A stretch of DNA of 64,000 bases from NCBI RefSeq assembly GCF_000069185.1, contig NC_010397.1, positions 3,162,001-3,226,000 of the forward strand, written 5' to 3'. The translations under genes were made by a program, and so were the position numbers. Shown in pieces: positions 20,145 to 29,400 of this stretch. The notes beneath the pieces are model-generated. The model did not search any database. It was not told where the DNA came from and was given only the letters and a program-made list of their open reading frames with translations. This DNA is from Mycobacteroides abscessus ATCC 19977 (lineage in GTDB: Bacteria; Actinomycetota; Actinomycetes; Mycobacteriales; Mycobacteriaceae). The stretch's first letter is position 1, and each line of letters starts with the position of its first letter.

Positions 20145-21341
20145 TCAGAAGGCGCCGTAAGCAGCGACAGGCCCGATGACGATGATTGCCGGCGGTCTGA
20201 TGCCCTGCGAGCGAATGCGTTCTGGCGCGGTCGCGAGGTCGGCACGCAACACACGTTGCTCGTCGGTGGTGCCGTGTTGAACCACCAATACCGGGGTATG
20301 CGCAGGTCGGCCCCCTTCAATGAGCACCCTCGCGAACTGCTCGATGCGCTCGACAGCCATCAGCAACACGATGGTGCCGTTCAAGGCAGCAAGCGCATCC
20401 CAATTGACTAACGATTCCGGGTGGCCGGGGGCTACGTGTCCGCTGACGACAACGAACTCGTGGTTCACGGCGCGATGAGTGACGGGCACACCGGCCGCCG
20501 CAGGAACGGAGATCGCGCTGGTCACGCCGGGCACGACGGTCACCTGCACACCGGCCTCGGCGCACGCCAGCACTTCTTCGTAGCCGCGAGCGAAGACGAA
20601 CGGGTCTCCGCCCTTCAGGCGCACGACGAACTTGCCTTCTTGGGCGCGTTCGATAAGCACTCGGTTGATCTCCTGCTGCGCCATCGCGCGCCCGTACGGG
20701 ATCTTCGCCGCGTCGATGACCTCGACATGAGGTCCCAGATCGGCGAGTAGTTCGGCGGGGGCGAGCCGATCGGCGACGACCACGTCGGCCTGTGCAAGGA
20801 GTCTGCGTCCGCGGACGGTAATGAGATCAGGATCACCCGGTCCCCCGCCGACAAGCGCGACGCCTTCGGGTTTGACGTCCGCGGTCTCGGTAATCAAGCC
20901 GCGTTGCAGCGCTTCATGGATCGCTGAACGTAGCGCTGCCGACCGTTTGTGCTGGCCACCGGTCAAAACGCCCACGGCAATGCCATCGTGGTTGAAGGAC
21001 GCGGGAGTGACAGCAGTACCGTCTCGCGCCGAGTCGGCCCGCACACAGAAGATGTGCCGCCGTTCCGCTTCGTCCACGACGGCGGCATTGACGGCTGGGT
21101 CGTCGGTGCAGGCGATCGCGTACCAGGCTCCGTCCAGGTCACCGTCCTGATAGGGCCGCAGCTGGAGATTGATCGAGGCCATGCCTTCGACGGCCGGGGT
21201 CGCGTGCGGCGCGATCACGTGGACATCGGCTCCGCTGGCGATCAACAGGCCGAGACGCCGCTGCGCGACAGATCCGGCGCCGACGACTACAACCTTGCGT
21301 CCGGCAAGGCGGAGGCCGACGAGGTAGGCGTCATGAGTCAC
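20145..21341 (-). CDS. cysG: Siroheme synthase (uroporphyrinogen-III methyltransferase)
   Basis: A 398-residue CysG-type protein. The N-terminal precorrin-2 dehydrogenase/ferrochelatase domain begins with an NAD-binding VVVVGAGSVAQRRLGLLI. The C-terminal SUMT domain carries VALVGGGPGDPDLITVRG, VVRLKGGDPFVFARGYEE and VPGVTSAISVPAAAGVPVTHR. It makes precorrin-2 from uroporphyrinogen III and converts it to siroheme, the branch point to cobalamin. Length matches Rv2847c. In M. tuberculosis cobB follows directly; here about 18 kb intervene. Translation starts at a GTG. Confidence 0.94.
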   Translation of the reverse strand: MTHDAYLVGLRLAGRKVVVVGAGSVAQRRLGLLIASGADVHVIAPHATPAVEGMASINLQLRPYQDGDLDGAWYAIACTDDPAVNAAVVDEAERRHIFCVRADSARDGTAVTPASFNHDGIAVGVLTGGQHKRSAALRSAIHEALQRGLITETADVKPEGVALVGGGPGDPDLITVRGRRLLAQADVVVADRLAPAELLADLGPHVEVIDAAKIPYGRAMAQQEINRVLIERAQEGKFVVRLKGGDPFVFARGYEEVLACAEAGVQVTVVPGVTSAISVPAAAGVPVTHRAVNHEFVVVSGHVAPGHPESLVNWDALAALNGTIVLLMAVERIEQFARVLIEGGRPAHTPVLVVQHGTTDEQRVLRADLATAPERIRSQGIRPPAIIVIGPVAAYGAF

Positions 21342-21402
21342 CGCGCGAGTTTACGTGGACGCAGATCGCGGGGCTGGGTTAGCCATGCTCTAATCGGTCC
21401 CA

Positions 21403-23376
21403 GTGCAATCCCATCGCATGCAACCAGCGGAGTTGGCCCAGGCCGCGATGACTGCTGCCCTCATGGGCGCCATCGCCGTCGTCTCCATCGTGCTACCGGG
21501 CGCGGTGGTGTTCGCCTGGCTCGGGGCGGTACCGATGGGAGTGCTGTGTTACCGGCATCGCATCCGCGTGGCGTTGGCCGCGTGTGTTGCCGCCGGTCTC
21601 ATCAGCTTTCTTATCGCGGGCTTCGGTGGCCTGGTGTCGGCATTGACGTGCGCGTACATGGGCGCGATATCGGGTCAGGTGAGACGCCGCAGTCGCGGTG
21701 CCGCAACGATGTTCACAGTCGCCGCGCTGTGGGGCGTGCTGGTTTCGACATTCTGTGTTGGGGTGTTCGCCGCCCTGCGAAATTTGCGCGAGGTGGTGCT
21801 GGGCGCCGTGGCTGCCAATGTCGGCGGGTTCGCGACGCTGCTGCAGGGAGTTCCGGTTCTCGGACGGGGTGCGGCGGGCCTGGACCATGCCGTCGCCGGC
21901 TGGCTTGTGCATTGGCCGTGGTTCTTTGGAGTCTCGGTGTGGCTGATCGTCATCTTCGGGACGTCATTCGGGTGGCGGGTGCTGACGCCCGTACTCAGAC
22001 GGCTCGAAGAAGTCACCGACCTGGCATCGGTGGGCACGCTGCCCGCTCCACACGAAAGCACTGCGCCCGGCCCGCTACCGACGGTTCTCACCGATGTCGG
22101 CTATCGATACGCCGGAGCGGAGCGCGATGCGCTGGCGCCGGTGACGATGCGGGTCGATGTCGGTGAACACATCGCGGTGACCGGCGCCAACGGCACCGGC
22201 AAGTCGACCCTCATGCGCATCTTGGCGGGCGTTCCTCCCACTACCGGTAGCGTCGAGCGCCCCGCAGGGGTGGGCTTGGGCCAGGTGGGCGGGACCGCAT
22301 TGGTGTTGCAGCACCCGGAAAGCCAAGTGCTCGGTCTGCGCGTGGGGGACGACATCGTGTGGGGGTTGCCGCCTGACCGCGACATCGACATCGAAGGCCT
22401 GCTCACCGAAGTCGGCTTGAGCGGCATGGCCGGTCGTGACACCGCGGGCCTGTCTGGTGGTGAGTTGCAGCGGCTGGCCGTCGCCTCGGCACTTGCCCGG
22501 GAACCTGCGCTCTTGATCGCCGACGAGGTCACCACCATGGTCGACCACGACGGACGCCAGACACTCATCAATGTGCTCGACGGGCTCACCACCCACCACC
22601 GTCTGGGGCTCGTGCATATCACTCACTATCCGCAAGAGGCGGATGCCGCCGACCGAGTGGTGGCACTGGGAGGCATAGCTGTCCGCCCGCCTGCTGAGCC
22701 ACCATCCCCCGCCGAATCCCCAAGCAAAGAAACGATTCTCGATGTGCGGAGCGTCTCGTTCGACTACGCGGTGGGCACGCCATGGTCGCAGCCGGTGCTA
22801 CGGGATGTTTCCTTCCGAGTCGACTCCGGTGACGGGATACTGCTGTGCGGCGGCAATGGCTCGGGCAAGTCCACCCTGGCGTGGATCATGGCGGGGCTAC
22901 TGGACCCCTCGGCGGGTCAGTGTCTTCTCGACGGCCGGCCCACTGCCGAACAGGTTGGTGCCGTTGCATTGTGCTTCCAGGCGGCACGGTTGCAGCTGCT
23001 GCGCGGACACGCCGGGGCGGCGGTGGCGGCGTTGGCCGGATATTCCGCCGCCGACACCGACAGCATCGATCGCGCGCTGGCTTCGGTCAGTCTGGATCCA
23101 GCGATTGGCGGGGTACTGATCGACAGGCTTAGCGGCGGCCAGTTGCGGCGCGTCGCGCTGGCCGGGCTGCTGGCCCGCTCGCCGCGTTTGCTGATTCTCG
23201 ACGAGCCTCTTGCGGGCCTGGATGTGGACGCCCAGGCCGACCTCATCGATCTGCTGATACGTATCCGCAACGGCGGGCAGGCCGTGATCGTGATCTCCCA
23301 CGATACCGACAGTCTGTCTCCACTGTGTCCGCGCACAATCCGTCTGGAGCAGGGTGAGTTGGTGACCGCCGGATGA
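21403..23376 (+). CDS. ECF transporter: membrane component fused to two ATPase domains
   Basis: A 657-residue fusion. Residues 1-205 hold about six membrane helices, like an ECF substrate-binding (S) component. Residues 225-435 form the first ATPase (Walker A TGANGTGKST, Q-loop VLQHPESQ, signature LSGGELQRLAV, Walker B ALLIADEV). Residues 445-655 form the second (GGNGSGKST, LSGGQLRRVAL, RLLILDEPLAGLD). The arrangement matches Rv2326c. The T component follows with an ATGA overlap, giving a complete importer from two genes. Substrate is unknown; cysG next door makes cobalt or a vitamin precursor a fair guess only. The start is a GTG at 21403, with an ATG at 21418 as alternative. Confidence 0.88.
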   Translation: MQSHRMQPAELAQAAMTAALMGAIAVVSIVLPGAVVFAWLGAVPMGVLCYRHRIRVALAACVAAGLISFLIAGFGGLVSALTCAYMGAISGQVRRRSRGAATMFTVAALWGVLVSTFCVGVFAALRNLREVVLGAVAANVGGFATLLQGVPVLGRGAAGLDHAVAGWLVHWPWFFGVSVWLIVIFGTSFGWRVLTPVLRRLEEVTDLASVGTLPAPHESTAPGPLPTVLTDVGYRYAGAERDALAPVTMRVDVGEHIAVTGANGTGKSTLMRILAGVPPTTGSVERPAGVGLGQVGGTALVLQHPESQVLGLRVGDDIVWGLPPDRDIDIEGLLTEVGLSGMAGRDTAGLSGGELQRLAVASALAREPALLIADEVTTMVDHDGRQTLINVLDGLTTHHRLGLVHITHYPQEADAADRVVALGGIAVRPPAEPPSPAESPSKETILDVRSVSFDYAVGTPWSQPVLRDVSFRVDSGDGILLCGGNGSGKSTLAWIMAGLLDPSAGQCLLDGRPTAEQVGAVALCFQAARLQLLRGHAGAAVAALAGYSAADTDSIDRALASVSLDPAIGGVLIDRLSGGQLRRVALAGLLARSPRLLILDEPLAGLDVDAQADLIDLLIRIRNGGQAVIVISHDTDSLSPLCPRTIRLEQGELVTAG

Positions 23377-24149
23377 GTCAGCGACGCCCGTTGATGCTGA
23401 TGCGGCCGGTTCCCGGACCATCACCGATCCACGCGCTGTGGGCCGGCACCAAACTCCTCGCCGTGCTGGCGATATCGGTGCTGCTGACCATCACGCCGTC
23501 CTGGCCCGCGATCGGGCTCGTCGCACTGCTCATCCTGGTAACCGCCGGTCTGGCCGGGATCTCCCCCAGGTGCATCCCGTCCGTTCCGCGGTGGGTCTGG
23601 TTGCTCGTGGTGGCGGGCAGTTTGTTCACCATCGTCAACGGAGGCGCCCCCGAGCTGAAGCTCGGCCCTGCCACCATCGGCGTGGGCGGCTTCCTGGACT
23701 TTCTCCGCGTTACGTCGCTGGGGCTTGTCTTGATCGGCCTTGGCGCGGTGATCTCGTGGACCACCCAGGTCGCCGATATCGCTCCAGCGGTTGCACTTTT
23801 ATGTCGGCCACTGCGCGTACTGCGGGTGCCCGTCGACGACTGGGCAGTCACCATTTCCTTGGCGTTCCGCATGTTTCCGATGCTCTCCGAGGAGTTCCGG
23901 CTGTTGGCGGCCGCCCGCAGACTCCAGCCACCTGCGCCGGAGAAGCCGTCCCGGCGTGCGGAAGTCGTCGATCTGTGCACAGCCGCGATGGTGGTATCGC
24001 TGCGGCGCGCAACCGAGATGGGTGACGCCATCACCGCGCGGGGTGGCGCCGGGCGCATCTCCGCGCACACCGTCTATCCGGGCTGGCGCGATGCCATCGC
24101 TGCGGCGGTGCTCGTCGGCGTGGTGACGCTCGCGGTGGTGCTGGGCTGA
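23373..24149 (+). CDS. ECF transporter transmembrane (T) component
   Basis: A 258-residue CbiQ/EcfT protein with about five membrane helices and the coupling-helix motifs: LAFRMFPMLSEEFRLLAAARR with the Ala-Arg signature, followed by MVVSLRRATEMGDAITARGG. It couples ATP hydrolysis by the fused upstream A-A' domains to substrate release. The start overlaps the upstream stop by 4 bp. A 13E12-family remnant follows its stop codon directly. Confidence 0.9.
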   Translation: MSQRRPLMLMRPVPGPSPIHALWAGTKLLAVLAISVLLTITPSWPAIGLVALLILVTAGLAGISPRCIPSVPRWVWLLVVAGSLFTIVNGGAPELKLGPATIGVGGFLDFLRVTSLGLVLIGLGAVISWTTQVADIAPAVALLCRPLRVLRVPVDDWAVTISLAFRMFPMLSEEFRLLAAARRLQPPAPEKPSRRAEVVDLCTAAMVVSLRRATEMGDAITARGGAGRISAHTVYPGWRDAIAAAVLVGVVTLAVVLG

Positions 24150-24157
24150 CGCGGTGG

Positions 24158-24297
24158 CTAAATCTCTTCTGCCCCAATACCGACATCGGCAACCTCACCC
24201 TCGCCTGCGCCCCCACCACCGCCTCCTCAACCAGGGCTGGACCACCCGAAAACACCCCAACGGCACCACCCAATGGATACCCCCCACCACACCTGGA
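24158..24297 (+). pseudogene. Frameshifted 3' remnant of a 13E12/HNH endonuclease repeat gene
   Basis: Translation gives LNLFCPNTDIGNLTLACAP in one frame and then, after a one-base shift near 24212, HHRLLNQGWTTRKHPNGTTQW in the next. Together these reproduce the C-terminal end of the DUF222/HNH (REP13E12) proteins of mycobacteria, where TDIxNLTLAC-xxxHRLL-GWTTRK-DGxTEW is conserved. Only the last 45 or so codons remain, without start or HNH core. It is a scar of a mobile or duplicated element between the ECF genes and the lipid operon. Confidence 0.8.
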
Positions 24298-24308
24298 ACT
24301 CAGCGGTG

Positions 24309-24992
24309 TTACGCACGCAGGATGCCGAAGATTCCCAGAGTGAGCAGGATCAATCCGAGGACCGCGACGATTCCGGCAACGTCGATTCGCCGCCGCGATC
24401 GAACCCAGGTGTGTAGTGCCGACACCATCTGGTACGTCCGGCCCGGCATCGCCGCATAGCTCAGCAGTGGCAACCCCACCATCGAGAAAGCCACCACGTT
24501 GAAGAAGAGCAGCGCCATCGACTGGACCGGCTGCGTCTCTCCGGAGGCGTGGATGAGTGCGATCACCGCCAGAAAGTCCGCCGACGGCAACGCAATTCCC
24601 AAACCGCTCACTCCCGCGACCCATAGCGAGTTGTTCTGCAGAAAACCTCGTACCCGCGTCGCAAGCTTGCCCGCGAAACCCGTAGTGGTGCGCGGCGCCG
24701 CAGGAGGCCGGCTACCCGACGCCGTCACCGCCAGTACCGCGGCCACCAACAACGCAAGCACCCCGAGTCCGATTTGGATATACGGACCGGAAACATCCGC
24801 CTTCCCCACCGGCGAAACCCGCAGCACAAACAGCAGTGTCAGACCTAGGCTGAGCCCCATCGCGAAGGCCCCGCACAGGAACACAAACAGCTGCAACAAC
24901 GGTCGCGGCCGGTTCAGCATCAGAACCGTTAGGCCCAGCCGAGTGGGTTCAACACTCACGCCAATGGCCATCAGCAGCACGATGGTCCACAT
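24309..24992 (-). CDS. GAP/Sap family integral membrane protein
   Basis: A 227-residue protein with six predicted membrane helices that resembles the mycobacterial Gap (glycopeptidolipid addressing protein) family: VSVEPTRLGLTVLMLNRPRPLLQL at the start, a central loop with LATRVRGFLQNNSLWVAGVSG, and GIALPSADFLAVIALIHASG. Family members are needed for surface exposure of glycopeptidolipids or related lipids. It is the last gene of the PKS-PapA-GAP series, 2 bp after papA, which fits a role in transporting the lipid made by these enzymes. The cargo is inferred. Confidence 0.82.
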   Translation of the reverse strand: MWTIVLLMAIGVSVEPTRLGLTVLMLNRPRPLLQLFVFLCGAFAMGLSLGLTLLFVLRVSPVGKADVSGPYIQIGLGVLALLVAAVLAVTASGSRPPAAPRTTTGFAGKLATRVRGFLQNNSLWVAGVSGLGIALPSADFLAVIALIHASGETQPVQSMALLFFNVVAFSMVGLPLLSYAAMPGRTYQMVSALHTWVRSRRRIDVAGIVAVLGLILLTLGIFGILRA

Positions 24993-24994
24993 GA

Positions 24995-26410
24995 CTACCG
25001 CGCAGGCACAACGTCATTCTGTTCGCAGACCCGCGCGAACGTCGACTTCACCAGGTCTACGTAGCGGGTGATCGACTCCCGCGCAACGGGATTGTCGGGG
25101 TACGCGATCATCAGCGTGGTCTCGGTCGGGAACCGCGAGATAAAGATGGTCAGCTGATACACCGACTTGCTTTCCGCGTAGAGACCGATGGGATTGCTGA
25201 CCAACAGCGGGTTGGTGAACAACTGCGACAGCGGCGGAGCGCCACCGTCGAAGAAGTTGATCATCGGGTGGTACGGCCGCGGCCAGCTCAGCTGCGGCAC
25301 CAATTCCAGCACTCGGTAGAACGGGACGTTGACCAGCTGTCTGCCCCGATCGAAGGATTCCTGTGCCGCGACCGCGGCAGCCGCGAAGGTCCCGTCAACC
25401 GGTGCGGTAATCGGGACCAGACCCGTGAACCACCCCGTCGTGAACATGTCGGCTTCCTCACGAGCATCACTCGGGGTGATCCCGTAATAGGTATCGGTAC
25501 CGGTCAATTCGCGCTCGGCGAAGCCGAGCGCCGCCATCACGCCGCCGATGAACCGCGCTCCCGCATCCACACACAGGGACTCGAACTTCAGCGCCTGCTG
25601 CTCGTCCAGCAGCTGCTCGGTGACGATCGCGGTGCCGCACTGCACACCGTGATCGCCCAGCGGCAGGGGGAAGTCCGGCAGACTGCCACGGTTGTTCTCG
25701 GCGAACTGAGTCCACTCGCGGACGGGTTCGGAATCAGGCGTCAGGCCTGATAGGAACTCGTGCTGCCGGATGCAGTAATCGCCGTAACTGCCTGCGGGCG
25801 GGAGCTCGATGGGCGCGCCACCCTGAACCAGCGCCTTGTATCCCATGAGGATCTCCATGATCAGCAAACGGGCAAAGGTGGCGTCCAGATGCAGGTGATC
25901 GACACTGAAGTAGAAAGTGAAATGTCCTGAACTCTGGACGATCCCGAAGCGGAAGCAATCCCACCGGAAGGGATCGGGAGTCTCCGAAACCACCAATTCC
26001 CGCACCTCGTCGGACGTCATCTCACCGAGCTTGACCTGAACGAACTCCACATCCGCCGGATCGGCCATCGTCCGTCGCACGATGTTCTGCTCATCATCAA
26101 GCGAGAACCAGCTGCGGTAGGTGTCGTGCCGTCGCAGATGCGCGTTGATCACGTGACCCATCGCACGCTTATCGCATCGGCCCGGCATGTCCAGGGTGAA
26201 GACGAGCACCCGCGAGAAGTCGAGGCCCTTGGCCGCCTGTCGCAGGTATGTTCGTAGATGCTGCACCTGCATGAAGCTCGGCGGTACGTCACTGACAGGC
26301 GCCTCAAGCGCTTTCGCGTACGACGCCGGCGAAGGCTGCCAAGTGATCACCGATCCGGCGGTCGGCTCCCACTTGTCGGTCAGCGAAACTGTTACTGGTC
26401 CACCACGCAT
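24995..26410 (-). CDS. PapA-family acyltransferase
   Basis: A 471-residue condensation-domain-like acyltransferase. The catalytic HxxxD motif is in DHLHLDATFA (His172, Asp176), and the N-terminal half (HLRTYLRQAAKGLDFSRVLV, INAHLRRHDTYRSWF) resembles PapA1/PapA3. Such enzymes move PKS-made acyl chains onto trehalose or another alcohol. It begins 9 bp after the PKS stop with an AGGGGA ribosome site. The combination with a methylmalonyl-type PKS suggests a methyl-branched acylated sugar lipid. The acceptor is unknown. Confidence 0.88.
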   Translation of the reverse strand: MRGGPVTVSLTDKWEPTAGSVITWQPSPASYAKALEAPVSDVPPSFMQVQHLRTYLRQAAKGLDFSRVLVFTLDMPGRCDKRAMGHVINAHLRRHDTYRSWFSLDDEQNIVRRTMADPADVEFVQVKLGEMTSDEVRELVVSETPDPFRWDCFRFGIVQSSGHFTFYFSVDHLHLDATFARLLIMEILMGYKALVQGGAPIELPPAGSYGDYCIRQHEFLSGLTPDSEPVREWTQFAENNRGSLPDFPLPLGDHGVQCGTAIVTEQLLDEQQALKFESLCVDAGARFIGGVMAALGFAERELTGTDTYYGITPSDAREEADMFTTGWFTGLVPITAPVDGTFAAAAVAAQESFDRGRQLVNVPFYRVLELVPQLSWPRPYHPMINFFDGGAPPLSQLFTNPLLVSNPIGLYAESKSVYQLTIFISRFPTETTLMIAYPDNPVARESITRYVDLVKSTFARVCEQNDVVPAR

Positions 26411-26419
26411 TGTTTCCCC

Positions 26420-29400
26420 TTAGGACGACGCGACTTCGGATTCCTGCTCGGCCAATCTGTCGTAGATGTGCGCTGCCAAAGAACGCACGGTAGACACATC
26501 GGCCGGACCGATGCGGACGCCGGTGTCCGCCTGGATACGAGTACGAATTTCAAGATTGCCCAACGAATCCAGGCCGTAATCCGGGAGGGAACGGTCCGGA
26601 TCGATCGAACGGCGCAACACCAAACCCACCTGCTCGGCGACCAGCTTCCGGAGCCGGGTAGGCCACTCCTCGCGCGGCAAGGCCCGCAGCTCATCGAGGA
26701 ATTTGTTGGTCTCCGTTTGATTTTGGCCTGCATCGCGGAAGGCCTGCGCGAACGGACTGCGCTCCACGAAGTCCGCCAGCCACGATATCCCGGCCATCGG
26801 CGCATACGCGGTGTAGGCGCGGTTGTGCCGAAGTACGGTGTCGAAGGCATAGGCGCCTTCATCCGGGAGGATCGCGGCCTCCGCGTTCTGCGCCAAATGA
26901 GTGCCCTGCCCGATCTCCGACCAGGCACCCCAGGCGATGACGGTGGCAGGCAGCCCCTGTGCGCGCCGCCAGTGCGTGAATCCGTCCAGCCAACTGTTGG
27001 CGGCCGCATACGCGCCTTGGCCCGGGGAGCCCACCAGCGCCGCTATCGACGAGAACGAGCAGAACCAATCCAGCGGCTGATCCGCGGTGGCCTCGTGCAG
27101 GTTCCAGGCACCATGCACCTTGGGTCGCCAGTCACCCCGATCGATCAGCTCATCGGTGATGTTCGCCAACGTGGCATCGTGAACCAGCGCCGCGGCGTGC
27201 AGCACACCACGCACCGGCTTGCCGGTCTCCGTGGCGGCCGCGACCAGACGCTGTGCTGTGTCCGGCTCGGCGATGTCTCCCAACGCCACGTCGATCTCGG
27301 TGCCGCCCTGCCGGATCTGTTCAATCGCTGCCAGTGCCTCCGGCTTCGGAGCACTACGGCCGTTGAGGATGATTCGCCCGACCCCGGCCGCTGCCAGTTT
27401 GCGCGCCAGAAACAATCCCAGCCCGCCGAGGCCGCCGGTGACAACGTAGGCACCGTCCCTGCGGAAAGCCGGGGCATGCGACGGCGGAATCACCGCGGAC
27501 ACCTCACCGGCCTTGGGCAGATCCAGGACGAGCTTGCCGGTATGTCCTGCCGCTCCCATCACCCGGATCGACTCCGCGGCCTCCTGCAACGGCGACGGCG
27601 AGATCTCCGGCAGGGGCAGCACCCCCTCGGCCATCTGCCCGTACAAGGCAGTCAATGTGCGGTAGATCGCTTCCGGCCGCGTCTTGGCCACCAGGACAAG
27701 ATCGACGGCGTGGAACGACAGATTCCTCCGGAAGGGGAACAGGCCCAGCCGGGTGTCGCCGTAGATGTCGCGCTTGCCGATCTCAATGAAGCGGCCACCG
27801 AAGGTCAGCAGTTCCACTCCGGCCCGCTGTGCGGCGCCGGTGAGCGAGTTGAGCACGATGTCCACACCGTAGCCATCGGTGTCGCGACGGATCAGCTCGG
27901 CGAAGTCCGTGCTGCGAGAGTCGTACACATGCTTTATGCCCCAGCTGCGCAACAGGTCTCGCCGCTCCGGGCTGCCCGCGGTGGCGTAAATCTCCGCGCC
28001 GGCCGCACGTGCGATGGCAATCGCTGCCTGTCCCACACCACCGGTCCCGGAATGGATCAGCACCTTGTCGCCCGCCGAGATCCTCGCGAGCTCGTGTAAC
28101 CCGTACCACGCGGTGACATGAGCACCCGGGACCGCTGCGGCCTCCCGGTCGGGCACCTCGGCCGGGAGTGTGGCGGCGAGGTTGGCATCGACCACGACGA
28201 AGCTTCTCCAAGCACCGGTGGGTGTCATGCCACCCACCCGGTCACCGACCTGATGCTGCGTGACTCCCTCGCCCACGGCCGTGACCACACCGGCGAAATC
28301 GACACCAAGCTCCTGTCGGCCTTCGAAACTCGAGTACCTGCCGTATACGTTCAGCACATCGGCGAAGTTGATGCTGGTGGCCGTCACCGAGACCTCGATC
28401 TGTCCCGGCCCAGGGGCGACCCGATCAAAAGCGACGAAGCCAAGCGACTGCAGATCACCCGGGGTCCGAACCTCGAAGCGCACACCCTCGTTATTCGGCG
28501 TCGCGACAGTACTGCGCCAATCGTCGGGGCCGAGCGGACCCAGGTTCAGACGCGCCCGGTACCAGTGATCCTCACGCCAGGCCGTCTCGTCTTCCTCCGA
28601 GCCCGAGACCAACTCGCCAGCCACATTCTGTGCGGCAGTGTGTCTATCGACATCGATGTGGGTCACCCGCAGGTGCGGGTATTCGGCACCGATGACGCGC
28701 ACCAAACCGCGCAATCCGGCCTGTTCGAGGTTGGTGATATCGCCATCCACCACCGTCTGTGCGTTGCGGGTCACCACAAACAGCCGTGGCGGCTCACCAG
28801 GCAGGTCCACCAATTCGCGGGTTATCCGCACCAGATGCCGCACCTGATCGGCACCCTGCAAGACCACCCGATCGGCACCGCCCTCGGAGCCCGGCGCGGT
28901 GACCACGAGCACGCCGTCGAACGTACCGGACTCCAGCTGGTCATACAGAAGCTTCAGCGCCGCAACACGATCGGTGTTCGGCCGCCACTGGATCAGCGAC
29001 ACCTCACTCTCGCGTACCTTGAGCGAATCGATCAGCTCGGCCGCCCACGGATCAACGCTCTCACCGGTGCTGACCAGCAGCCAGCGGCGCGGGGCACCCG
29101 AGACCGACTCCGGCAACCGCTGCTGCTGCCACTCGATCGCCAGCAGACGGTTGTTCAGCAGCTGATCGCGTTGTTCGTCATCGGAAGATCCGGTGCCAAA
29201 TCGGAAGCCTCGCACGGCAATCAGCACCGATCCCGTCTCATCCAACAAGTCGATATCGGCTTCCACCTCATTGCCGACCACCTTGGTCACTCTGGTGTAG
29301 CAGTACTGGGTGGCGCGTGCGGATTCATAGGCGTGCAGACTGCGTACGCCCTTGGGCAGCGGCAGCGCGTCCTTGCTGGCTTCCTGGACGTCCGGCAACG

